A stretch of DNA of 64,000 nt from Perkinsus olseni (taxonomy: Eukaryota > Perkinsozoa > Perkinsida > Perkinsidae). The notes under the pieces were generated by a model that worked only from the letters and a program-made list of their open reading frames with translations, had not been told where the DNA came from and searched no databases. Of the stretch, positions 1 through 8,787 are shown piece by piece. Position numbers and translations under genes: made by a program. Numbering within the stretch: the first letter of the stretch is position 1; each line of letters begins with the position of its first letter. The stretch spans positions 124,001-188,000 of the forward strand of contig JABANP010000013.1 in NCBI GenBank assembly GCA_013115135.1. The letters are read 5' to 3'.

Positions 1-1
1 C

Positions 2-376
2 ACCAATGACGGCTTCTTCGATCTATCCGTCATGGGCACGAGCCTTACGCTCGAAGTACACGGTCGACTTTCCCCTGACCAGAAGATGGCCCGACATGAG
101 CTCGGACGAGCGTATCTTCCCGAGGTCCACCTGCCCGCCCGTTCCACTACCAATATCACCGTGCGACAGTTCTGGCCGATTGCCTCGATGGCAGTTTACT
201 CTCTTCTTCGAGATAAAGTCATGAGTGGTCGAATCACAGAACTTGAGTTTGATGGTTTTCTTGATGCGCGTCTTCTAGGCGTCAAAACTTCCGATATTCA
301 CCTTCGCCACAAACGAGCCCGATTGAATAACACGGCTCTTAATCTCACCATGCCAGACTCTGTCAATCAAAGATGA
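2..376 (+). CDS. C-terminal part of a WHy/LEA2-like protein (5' truncated)
   Basis: An open frame enters from the left edge and ends in TGA at 374-376. It runs from about residue TNDGFFDLSV to NLTMPDSVNQR. The order of a short beta-strand segment, a polar turn, then LPARSTTNITV is typical of WHy/LEA2 and TMEM106-type beta-sandwich domains, in which an 'IPARSTT' motif precedes a V-rich strand. Those proteins are usually anchored by an N-terminal membrane segment, which here would lie left of the window. The family assignment rests on the motif only; the true start and upstream exons cannot be seen. It converges on the phosphate transporter on the other strand. Confidence 0.45.
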   Translation, partial: TNDGFFDLSVMGTSLTLEVHGRLSPDQKMARHELGRAYLPEVHLPARSTTNITVRQFWPIASMAVYSLLRDKVMSGRITELEFDGFLDARLLGVKTSDIHLRHKRARLNNTALNLTMPDSVNQR

Positions 377-1183
377 TTTGGTAGTTGCCTCGTACTTGGG
401 TTTATTTTGTACTATTATCGTTCAATTTCATTTTAGCTCTGCCCTTCTGAGTTAAGTGCCGCGTCCGGGTCACCAGTTGGGTGACACCATCATTCGGTTG
501 GACGGCAGGTAGAACGTCGCCGTTGCGATTACAACATTCACATCCAGCCTCGTATCAACTGATATCATACGTGCCTGTTGGCCGATGATCTACATCCGCA
601 GTGTCGATCTTTCTGTGCTCTCCAGAAATTTAAGCGGTGTACCAGAAGAATACCAAGACTGAGGAACAGAAGTTAGGCAAGAGCCGACCTCAATCAATAT
701 GAAAGGTTTTGCGACACGTCACTTCAAGAAGCCTCTTTGTGACGAAGTAAGCTCAGTATACCTTACCCTCCTGACGATCCAACCAATCTGTATAGCACAT
801 CAGCAGACACCACTAGCAGAGTACAAGAAGGTGAAACCATCTCCAAAATCTTTCTTCCCTAACTGAGGAGTAACTCAACACCACCATATGTAATAAGAAG
901 ATTTTCCTTCCAGAAGCACGAATGTGGTACAACGTGTGTAGCCATCATCCGGTCATCAGCTCGACATCATAACTATTTTGGTGGTACACTAGGACAACGA
1001 TCGCCGTTGACATCTACCAACATACTACTGAGTACAGAAGATTGATACCATCATGATGATAATACGACACTGATAAGTTTAATGACGGCGACGCGGCACG
1101 CCAATAGTGGTAATAATCTAATCGTTGATTAGAGGAAAATAACAACGTCACAAACCATCCTCAATGAACAAAAAAAGCGCCAG
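377..1183. other. Convergent intergenic region, no gene seen
   Basis: This stretch separates the 3' ends of two convergent genes. I see no extended reading frame, tRNA, long repeat or strong hairpin in it. It presumably holds both 3' UTRs. Confidence 0.5.
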
Positions 1184-3229
1184 TTAGCGACTGATAGGCT
1201 GACATAGAGGTACCGATAGTGATGCAGACTGCGAGTAACCACCGGCAGGAGTCGTTCCTGTCACCAAAGAGCACTGAAGAGGCCCTGACAGGGCGAAACC
1301 AGTGGCACAAAGCGGCTCGCACACACGGTTAGATAGAGTAGTCAACTCTGTCTTTCCAGCACATCGCCAAGATAGCCAGTCTTCTTCGGTCAAATAGTCA
1401 GCACCATCAACACCATAGACCTCGATCGAGTTCTCATCTGCAGAGGTAACACCCATGCCCGCAGCATCAAGCTCATCCATGGACAGCCTCCCATCACTGT
1501 TCACATCAATCGACTGGAAAACAGCCGAGAGGCCGCCGCCAGTACTGTATGCCGGAGAGACGTTAGTAATGCTTGTGTAGGAGTCCACGAAATTCTGACC
1601 AGATGAGCAGACCACGTCGCTGAGCATGGGATGATAAATCGTCGACATGAAGCCGAAAATAGCACTCGAGGTGACACCAGCAAAGAAGAGAGTGAAAACC
1701 CAAGCACCGGCGATCTTCAGGAAGAGGCTCCAATTGACACTCTTCCTGCCGTTCTTCTCACACAGTCCAACACCGATGGTAGAGCCGACCATACAGTGAG
1801 TCGTCGAGAGAGGGATTCCTAGGTTAGAGCCCACAAGGACAACCCACGCCGATCCGAGCTCGATAGATGAGCCTCGGGCCGGACTGATCTTGATGAGACT
1901 GCATCCGACAGTTCTGATAACGTTATAGCCATAGGTTAGCAAACCAATAACAATACCAGCGCCGCCAAAGAACAAGATCCACATTGGGACGGCAACACTG
2001 GAGACAACATCAGAGGTCTGCCAGATACCCCAAATAGATGCTATGGGGCCGATGGCATTGGCAACGTCATTAGCACCGTGACTGACCGAGGCGAAGGAAG
2101 CACTGACGACCTGCAAGATCTTGAAGGTCTCTTCAGCCTTCGGAGGGAACACCTCGGCATTGTCCTGTATGGCAGCGATCTTGGCATCACCATCACGAGC
2201 CTCAGAATGAAGATCACGATTGAAGGCGACCTTGTTCTTCTTAGGCTGGACCGGACTCTCCCCAACCCTCGTCACTCCCGAGCAAGCATCTTCCTCGTCA
2301 CCAACCCTCGATGATTTACCGCCGCTCACGGCGGCAGAATTACTGACCGAAGCGTTAGCCGGCAATGGAAGCTCGGCAACGTCAGGAGCGGCAGCAATTC
2401 TTCGCTTGACCAGACGATAGGTCGCCACGTAAGTGATGAAGGCCAAGACAACACCCGTACCGATGGCAGCCAGGGCTGCGAAGCCAGGATAGTTGGTAGC
2501 GAACGCCTTGATCTGTTCCTGAGAGTTCTTGAACACTATGAACAGACAGACGCTGATGAAGACAATGAGAAGAAGTATCGGGAAGAAGCGGAAGGAGTAC
2601 TTGGCGGCCTTGTCACCTTTACGGAGGATGAAGGTACGGACCAAGAAGAACCAGCTGCCGCCCACAATGGCTGCCAACAAGGGTGAAGTGATCCAAGATA
2701 CGATGATCAGCAGCACAGAGAACCAATCGACAGCCTCGTAGCTCACGGACATACCAACACCTATCAACCCCCCAATGATGGAGTGGGTAGTGGAGACCGG
2801 GAAGGACATGATAGTGGCGATAACAAGCCAGGCCCCAGCACCTGTCAAGGCGGAGAACATGGCCAGCATCAGCAGGTCTGGGTTGTAAAGGAAATAGTCA
2901 CCGTTAAGGATGCCTTTACGAACTGTATCGGTCACCGCAGCACCCATACCAATAACGCCGACCATCTCACAGACCGCTGCAAGAATCACTGCTTGCTTGA
3001 GTGTGACCGATTTAGCCCCGACTGCCGCCGAGAAGGAATTAGCCACATCGTTGGCACCAATGCCATAGGCCATAATGAAGCCAACGATGAAGCCCATGAC
3101 CACCAACCATAAGAATTCACTTTGGAAGGCGGAAAGGTCACCGGCAATGGTAGTGGGGTTAGCCAGGCCGTGAACCAAGACAGGCAGGAGGGCTGACGCC
3201 ACAAAGGGAGTCCTCATTGCCATCATCAT
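1184..3229 (-). CDS. PiT-family sodium/phosphate symporter with C-terminal EF-hand
   Basis: Single-exon gene of 681 codons. It belongs to the PHO4/SLC20 inorganic phosphate transporters, which import phosphate with Na+ or H+ across the plasma membrane. The duplicated family signature is present: GANDVANSF near residue 58 in the first half and GANDVANAIGP in the second half. Each is followed by a hydrophobic helix block with SFPVSTTHSIIGG or GIPLSTTHCMVGS. The halves are joined by a charged loop of about 150 residues. The C-terminal tail holds a canonical EF-hand loop, DVNSDGRLSMDE, with D1, N3, D5, G6 and E12 in place. That is unusual for the family and suggests Ca2+ sensing (inference). The start is the first of several Met codons (MMMAM) before the first membrane helix. 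The lack of introns contrasts with neighbouring intron-rich genes. Confidence 0.93.
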   Translation of the reverse strand: MMMAMRTPFVASALLPVLVHGLANPTTIAGDLSAFQSEFLWLVVMGFIVGFIMAYGIGANDVANSFSAAVGAKSVTLKQAVILAAVCEMVGVIGMGAAVTDTVRKGILNGDYFLYNPDLLMLAMFSALTGAGAWLVIATIMSFPVSTTHSIIGGLIGVGMSVSYEAVDWFSVLLIIVSWITSPLLAAIVGGSWFFLVRTFILRKGDKAAKYSFRFFPILLLIVFISVCLFIVFKNSQEQIKAFATNYPGFAALAAIGTGVVLAFITYVATYRLVKRRIAAAPDVAELPLPANASVSNSAAVSGGKSSRVGDEEDACSGVTRVGESPVQPKKNKVAFNRDLHSEARDGDAKIAAIQDNAEVFPPKAEETFKILQVVSASFASVSHGANDVANAIGPIASIWGIWQTSDVVSSVAVPMWILFFGGAGIVIGLLTYGYNVIRTVGCSLIKISPARGSSIELGSAWVVLVGSNLGIPLSTTHCMVGSTIGVGLCEKNGRKSVNWSLFLKIAGAWVFTLFFAGVTSSAIFGFMSTIYHPMLSDVVCSSGQNFVDSYTSITNVSPAYSTGGGLSAVFQSIDVNSDGRLSMDELDAAGMGVTSADENSIEVYGVDGADYLTEEDWLSWRCAGKTELTTLSNRVCEPLCATGFALSGPLQCSLVTGTTPAGGYSQSASLSVPLCQPISR

Positions 3230-3559
3230 GAGGCGCGACTACAGACAAATAAGAGAACTGAAACGAAATCGATGGATACCTGTCGCCACACTCTGATCAT
3301 TTCCAGGTTGAACTACAATGAGGTGGTCCCATCAGCTAGCGGCGTGGCTAGAAGGGTCACAAAAAAGGAGGCAAACACAACTGAGGCTAGCAATGTCCCG
3401 AAAGGGGGCTGATCGATGTGCGCATGCGTGCAATGTACGAACGTACAGAAGGCACCGCGAACGCCGACCGATTCGTAACGGTCTGAGTCTCCTAAGCCTT
3501 CAAAATCGACACAGAGTGTTGAACTGCAATAACACTGAGCAGCTCTATCGAGGGCATAG
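3230..3559. other. Upstream region of the phosphate transporter
   Basis: This lies between the transporter start and the last exon of the next minus-strand gene. It should contain the transporter 5' UTR and promoter. Overlapping short frames on both strands look like chance frames. Confidence 0.35.
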
Positions 3560-6281
3560 AAACACACGGGAGATCATCATCATCTTATGAGAGCCTCCAT
3601 ACACCGTATTATCAGGCCAAGCTTCGACAACAGAAGTTTCTGTGCCTACGAGCAGAGGTGAAACATCGCAGGTCCCCTCGCCAACAGCAGCGCCTACCGC
3701 CGTATCGGATTCTCGGATATTCCGGGAATTGACAAAACTACCGGGATCTTGCTCCAGCCCCTTCAACTCTCGGATGGTTTTACTCAGTAACTCCGTTACC
3801 TCCGGCATACCTGAGTACAACGACAGTGCACGACCTGTGTGCCGCTTCGAATGCTACCACGGATGGAGGAGCTGCTCAGTGAGAGGGCTAGCTCACGTAA
3901 CCAATCCATCTTACAGTCTACTACTGTAACGGTCACATCTTCTGCTGGCCTCCGCAACTGCAATGTTAATGCCTCAACTGAAGGGAGAAGATTCATTGCC
4001 GAGGGAATCCGACCTAGCCTTGAATCCGACCTAGCCTTACTCAATTCGACTTTCAAATCAGGTCGGGTGGAGAGGGGAGCGGTGGTCTTGCCAGGCAGGG
4101 GATGGCTAAGCCACAGCTCAGGTTGTGAAGCAGTCATGTCGAGCAATTCTTGGAGGAGATCCTCATTAGGACGCCGCCGGGAGCCTGGATGGGACTCTGC
4201 CTCCTCGGCCTAAGGGGTACATCAACATTTACAGAGAGGTCCCGCAAAAGTTGGTATGTACACATGCACACTCGACGAGTTTACTTCCTTTAATGTATGC
4301 TTGACGACCGTCTGGAAAGCATCCTCCCATTTTCCTTCACCGACCAGCTTATTCATCTGCCGTCTAACCGCAGCAGAGGACCCTGAAGGGAGATATGTTC
4401 TACCCGAGAATTAAACCAGGATCGCTACCTGGCAGGGTAGGGCTTGACGGGACGCTATCCTTCTGGGCATCGGTGCCTTTCATCGCTCTAATTTCCTGAA
4501 ACGAACGCAGAAGGATTAGAACCAGCGGCCTACCGAATGGAGAACGGGTGAACTACCGCGACACCAGCTTCGCATAGCCAACGGCTCCCGGCAAACTTAC
4601 GTCCTGAAGCTCTCTCATTTGAGCGAGCATCGGCCTTATGACTTGCCCTCGCACTTGCTCAAGTACCTTCATCAACAGTTTGAACTGCCGTAGCAGATGG
4701 AAATCACGACTAGAAGTTACGAAAAATTTGGTATGACCGGACGCACCCGGCTACCTGGTCAGCTATCTCAGCCTCAGATTGGCTGGGAAGGTCAGGCGAG
4801 AGAGCACTCGTGTCGAACTGCCTCGCGAAATCCTCATCCTGAAATAACGACAATCGCCGGGATCGAACTTTCGCGGGTAACAGAGCCTGTTACTTTGTCG
4901 AGAGCTCGTAACTCCTTAACCGCCTCCGCTAGCTGCGAGTCGACTCTGTTGCCCGCGAACTGCTGCTTCCTGAAGATTTCGATAACATCCCTGAGCGGTC
5001 TGAGCTTGCACTACTGAGCAAGGCTGCGAACGCGATCCTCCAAACTTTTGCATTTGCTGGACAACAACGAGATCTGAAACATGGCGGCGTGATGGTAAAG
5101 GTAGGCTGCGAGACGGGTACTGTTTTCTGAGATGAATCCAGGGCTTCGCGGAGTTCCTCCACTTGAGTTGACTGGTCTGCTGTAACCTTCAATCTGGAAA
5201 AAAGGAGGGTATCTTCTGGTTGCACGTGGCAGATACGGAATAGGTCATTACGTTAGAGAGTCCACGCAATCAAGCATGGCCGGCACAAGTCGCTGTCTGA
5301 GCTCATTGGAAAGAGACTTCTCCAACTCGGTGTCCAATGCCGCCTGCAGAGCACTCTTAACCTGAGCCAATACCCCACCTGCTGCTGCTGCCCCCGACCT
5401 AATTCCGATCAAGTCAGCCACACAGCGTCCAACTGGGCCCCGTTCAGTGAAATCACGGAGGAGTGGTATGATTACCAACGAGTAATTTCGACCATATTAC
5501 TATCCCGTTGAGGATGAATTCCGAGCAAGTCAGTCACAGAGCCTTCAACAGGCTGTTGAACAGCTGGTATAATCGATGATGGATGATTTCGACCACACCC
5601 CTATCGGACAGATCTTACCGCGAGGTCGCCTCCCCAACCCTGGATGGGCGTAGTACCTGTCCACTGGACACCGCCTCAGAAGTGCCTCTGTCCATCTCCG
5701 AGGCAATCTTCTTGACAAAAGTCTCATCCATCACCATATGCGCTACGGAACGGTAAATAGTAGCCTGCATGCTTCCAACCAACTCCGCTAGGTGTTCAGT
5801 CGTCTGAGGAGGAGAACTCATGCGTGGATGGAAGCATCGAGCGGACCTCGGCCGTCTTCTCTCCCGTTATCTCAGGCAGCATCTTCGTCTGTATGTCGGT
5901 CTGCAATGCAGCTCTTATCGCTGAACACATCATCATCATAGACAGTCCACCACCCCCTTCCACAATTCGACATGAGTGGATACCGTCTACTATATTATAC
6001 TAACCCATCACCGGCGAAGGGTTGTCTGCATGACTTGGCCCTGTACAGCAGCCCTCCCCTCCACTACCTGGACCATACACTTTCAAAGTATCATAGCTGA
6101 GAGTGTCCTCATCAGAGAGGGTCGCTGGTCGTCCATCATTGAATAGCTTCTTGAAAGTTGGATTGGCTGCTCCTATCTTCTTGTGATGCCCCCGACTGTG
6201 CGAGTGGTGTTCTCCCTCCTTCGATACCACCGCCGCCTCGGGTACTGCTGCTGGTTTGTGCTCGACTTTAGTACTAGACAT
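3560..6281 (-). CDS. EDC4/Ge-1-like C-terminal helical protein (multi-exon)
   Basis: Multi-exon minus-strand gene starting at an ATG near 6281 (MSSTKVEHKP). It continues through exons at about 5935-5830, 5821-5620, 5478-5252, 5193-5090 and 5010-4894, then 4838 down to about 3570. The first exons encode amphipathic helices. A later exon around 4280-4370 reads RRQMNKLVGEGKWEDAFQTV, and the one after ends LLPSVEALTLQL...DCKMDWLRELALSL. This resembles the C-terminal superhelical domain of EDC4 (a decapping scaffold of P-bodies), where an EGK-x-E-x-AF repeat is followed by a KLxWLxELLLxLDP-like stretch. No WD40 repeats are visible, so this is either an EDC4-type protein without that half or another helical protein. 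Exon borders are only partly resolved. Two introns carry repeat or tRNA-like sequence (see 4839 and 5194). Confidence 0.4.
4839..4893 (-). repeat. 55-nt intron with tRNA-like B-box
   Basis: Intron of the EDC4-like gene with GT (complement of 4892-4893) and a TATTTCAG 3' end. It separates exons ending ...LRALDK and starting DEDFARQF. In sense it contains AGTTCGATCCCGGCGATTG, a T-arm/B-box-like sequence. The 3' part resembles that of the intron at 55326-55371. Confidence 0.6.
5194..5251 (-). repeat. 58-nt intron carrying a 26-bp dispersed repeat (antisense copy)
   Basis: Intron of the EDC4-like gene starting GTAATGACC and ending TTTTTTCCAG. Its first 27 bases are the reverse complement of a block (5225-5250) that recurs at 55603-55628 with 25 of 26 identical bases. 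The second copy sits inside a 59-nt intron of an unrelated gene, in the opposite direction relative to the host gene. Confidence 0.7.
5389..5605. repeat. Imperfect tandem duplication of about 110 bp
   Basis: Segment 5389-5505 (AATTCCGATCAAGTCAGCCA ... ATTTCGACCATATTACTATC) is followed by 5511-5605 (AATTCCGAGCAAGTCAGTCA ... ATTTCGACCACACCCCTATC). On the minus strand one copy encodes IIPLLRDF...VADLIGIR; the other could encode IIPAVQQP...VTDLLGIH. This suggests exon duplication inside the EDC4-like gene. Confidence 0.65.
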
Positions 6282-6513
6282 TAATAAATTATATTACTTG
6301 ATATAATAGCATAACAGGGACCGGAGGTAAAGGAGAAGATATTGATCTGCTTCTTCGCCTTCTGTAAAACGCCCGGGTTCGATCCCGGGGTCTTCTATTT
6401 CTCCATCATTTTCCGTGCGTTGGTGGATCTTAGGCTCGATAACGGTAAGGTGGGAAGGTTCAAGTGTATTCTCAGTCAACGTATTCATCTTTCTCCCTTC
6501 GACTTGAGTACTG
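6282..6513. promoter_or_regulatory. Divergent intergenic region with both 5' ends
   Basis: 232 bases between two divergent ATGs (6281 minus, 6514 plus). It must hold both promoters and 5' UTRs. No TATA box is assigned. The tRNA-like element at 6334-6396 lies here. Confidence 0.5.
6334..6396 (+). repeat. tRNA-like hairpin element (acceptor-like and T-arm-like stems)
   Basis: AGAAGAT at 6334-6340 can pair with GTCTTCT at 6390-6396 (7 bp, one G-T). Just inside the 3' arm is CCCGGG-TTCGAT-CCCGGG (6372-6389), a perfect T-arm-like hairpin with an exact B-box. The element is 63 nt. No normal D-arm or anticodon arm could be folded by eye, so it is a tRNA relic or SINE-like piece, not a tRNA gene. 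Confidence 0.5.
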
Positions 6514-8491
6514 ATGGACACCCAAACCGCCGTTAAGAAGGACGACGAGATCGTCGTCGATGGTCAAACAGAAATGGACGATTTATTATTCGCTCAGAAA
6601 ATGGCAGAGGTACTCCCGGAAGGTCATCACAGTTATCGGCTCTCTGGAAGTATACTCTCTCTTCGTTCCATCTTGTTGTTGGTGACAGCTCGTCAGCAGC
6701 TACCGGTCCATCGCTAACCATTTGCTTCACATTACTACTTTGTGGTTGGTATACTCCATTTATGTCGAATTATTGTATTGCCTGCTGGTCAGAGTATCCT
6801 TCTCTTCAGGTTGAGCTCAGAGCTACGCCGAGTAGTGCCCCTTTGAACCCTGTGGCACCCACTTTATTATTGAGGAAAGAGGCACAGTGTCGGGATTATG
6901 ATGATCTGTCTGATGATGACGACAGTGATACCGAGGATAAACAACCTGCCGCCCCACAAGCCCCAGCGACGGAGACGAAGGCCCCTATCACGAAGGAAGA
7001 GGTGAAAGGGCGGATTGTCGGCTCAGTCAGAGATACTCTCAGTATGCTCTTTGCCTCAGGCTGAGAAGCCTCAGAAGGCGGAGGATTCCCTCAGCAAGCC
7101 GGCGGAATATCAAAAGGAGAAGTCGATGTTAGATGCCGTTATAGCCGGGAGCAACTTAGATGTAGCCTGCTCGTCGTACCACTCCTTTCACAATTCTTGC
7201 TGCTGCCGATAGGTTATCGAAGATGATGAATCGGACACTGCCGATGAAGAAGGGGAGACTCTGATCGGTTCGCTTGCTGCCTTGGAGGACACCATTCCCG
7301 CGAGTGAGGAAATTCGGAAAATAGGTACTAAAATATTGGAGTGCCGGATGCTGGGATTTGAACCCGGGTCGGTCGATGGCTGAAGCAGGTACTATCCATT
7401 CCATCGTTGAGAAGTGTATTGTCGTCCGTGGTGATGACATAGCGAGCTCGGATCTCGCCCTGGACGTCGAAAGCGTTCTATGTGACGAGAACCGTAAAGT
7501 CCTGGGCATGATCGTAGAGACCTTTGGTCAGGTAATATCACCAGTCGGGAGAGAATCTTTTCTAGATCAGCTCGAATCCTCGAGTTTGTTTGTGAATTGC
7601 CGAACTGCATTCAAAGATTCTACTTATTTCGAGCGCACGTGGCATATTGGATTCCTCTCCCAGACCGCTGCCCCGATGTATCTGGTGTACCCCAAGAATG
7701 CTGTCGATGAGAGCTGGCCGTTACCCACTCCGGATGCCGTTGGACCCGCAGTGTATGCAGTCGTTAGTCGGATGAAGATGGTCGCTATCGCTGACGACTG
7801 GACGCATGAAGGTGACCAGCTATTGATGGTTATTTCGTGGCGCGTGACGACTACTGCTCAGGTGGTAATGCAATCATGGATGCTGGAGCTGATTCTGATG
7901 ATGAGATGAAGAGCTCGCCGCCTAGAGCCATCACCAATGAGCCCAGCTTTGACGCTGAAGCACATATGCGTGACTTACCGCCCCCTGCAGTCAGCAAGGG
8001 CAAAGGGAAGGGAAAAGGAAAGGGAAAGGGGAAGGGCTCGGGTTCGAACCCCGGCAAGGGTACTTCTGAGGCGTCTGGATATGGCAAGGGTGCATACTGG
8101 GGTGGATGGGAAGCCCCTGCTTGGGACTGGGGTTCACCTATGGGATGGGGTCCACCGCCTCCGGCGTATTATTGGGGTGATTACGGTGGCAAGGGGGGCA
8201 GTCCCCAGGGTAAAGGCAACCCACAAGGCAAAGGGCAGCTGGGGTGGCAAGGGTTATAGCGAAGGGCCGCCTAGCGGTGATTTCGGGAAGGGATGGTATG
8301 AGGGTAAAGGCAACCCGCAAGGCAAGGGCAGTTGGGGTGGCAAGGGTTATGGTGAGGGGTCACCCAGCGGTGATTTCGGAAAGGGATGGTATGGCGGTAA
8401 GGGCAGCGATGATGGCAAAGGTGGCAAAGGCCAACAATGGGGCAACAATTGGTGGAGTGGCGCCCCTCAGCAGAATTGGTGGGGATGGTAA
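6514..8491 (+). CDS. NAF1: NAF1, H/ACA snoRNP assembly factor
   Basis: Seven exons fit one frame: 6514-6609, 6810-7016, 7060-7137, 7213-7324, 7389-7531, 7664-7811, 7862-8491. The core reads TIHSIVEKCIVVRGDD...SVLCDENRKVLGMIVETFGQ...APMYLVYP. This is the Gar1/NAF1 beta-barrel that holds dyskerin/Cbf5 during nuclear H/ACA RNP assembly. An acidic stretch (DDLSDDDDSDTED) precedes it, as in NAF1 rather than Gar1. The tail is rich in Gly-Lys (GKGKGKGKG) and Gly-Trp where animals and fungi have RGG or Pro/Gln-rich sequence. The tail contains a 93-nt direct repeat, and the first copy has one extra base that shifts the frame near 8231, so the last about 85 residues need a shifted frame. That may be a sequencing error, a real break, or an unrecognised splice. 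Confidence 0.78.
7138..7212 (+). repeat. 75-nt NAF1 intron flanked by GTTAT direct repeat
   Basis: The intron starts GTTATAGCC and ends CCGATAG; the next exon starts GTTATCGAAG. GTTAT is therefore repeated at both borders (7138-7142 and 7213-7217). The intron shares TACCACTCCTTTC with an NAA15 intron near 32670. Its reverse strand reads GGAGTGGTACGACGAGC, resembling a tRNA D-arm/A-box. Confidence 0.6.
7325..7388 (+). mobile_element. 64-nt NAF1 intron with 8-bp flanking direct repeat and antisense B-box (introner candidate)
   Basis: AGGTACTA occurs at 7323-7330 across the donor and again at 7387-7394 across the acceptor, so excision restores one copy (I-R-K-I-G-T-I-H reads through). This is the pattern left by insertion with an 8-bp target-site duplication. 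Inside, on the minus strand, lies CCCGGGTTCAAATCCCAGC, a T-arm/B-box-like sequence. Confidence 0.65.
7812..7861 (+). repeat. 50-nt NAF1 intron with TTTCGTGGCGC block (sense)
   Basis: Donor GAAG|GTGACC, acceptor CTCAG|GTGG; AGGTG is repeated at both borders. It carries TTTCGTGGCGC at 7833-7843 followed by GTGACG, the A-box-like repeat also found at 22432, 26595, 29747 and 32349. Confidence 0.65.
8209..8395 (+). repeat. 93-nt direct repeat in the NAF1 tail, first copy one base longer
   Basis: Copy 1 is 8209-8302 (94 nt) and copy 2 is 8303-8395 (93 nt, 31 codons, Gly/Lys/Trp-rich). Copy 1 reads GGCAAAGGGCAGCTGG where copy 2 reads GGCAAGGGCAGTTGG. The extra base changes the reading frame between the two copies. 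Confidence 0.8.
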
Positions 8492-8787
8492 GTCCCTCTG
8501 TTCTTCACTGTAACTATCGTTCCTTTCTCACAACGTTTACCAACCTACATAATTTTGTGTTGTTGATGACTACAAGTGGGTCCCAAGAAATGCGTACGAA
8601 GGACTATAGACGCCTTACGAGGCCGTCACATCGGTGCAAGTCTGAGCGGAACTCCGCGTTGGACTACAAACACACGCAACGCCCGGTCATAGCGTGCCGC
8701 GTATTTTAATAGGGGCTCTCAGACTATTTCCGCAAATCGTGCACGTATTTGAAGAATCCGTACCGTCCAAACGCAACAGCAAGATTT
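8492..8787. other. Convergent 3' region, no gene seen
   Basis: This separates the NAF1 stop from the stop of the minus-strand glycosidase. No credible frame or RNA is seen. Confidence 0.4.

Noticed and set aside
4929..5225. 24-nt GT...CTCAG gaps in the EDC4-like gene that could be ultra-short introns
   Set aside because: Removing 24 nt does not resolve the frames convincingly, so no claim of 24-nt introns is made.
8041..8051. Exact B-box GGTTCGAACCC in NAF1
   Set aside because: It lies in the coding tail (GSGSNPGKG) with no splice sites around it; counted as coding coincidence, not as an intron element.
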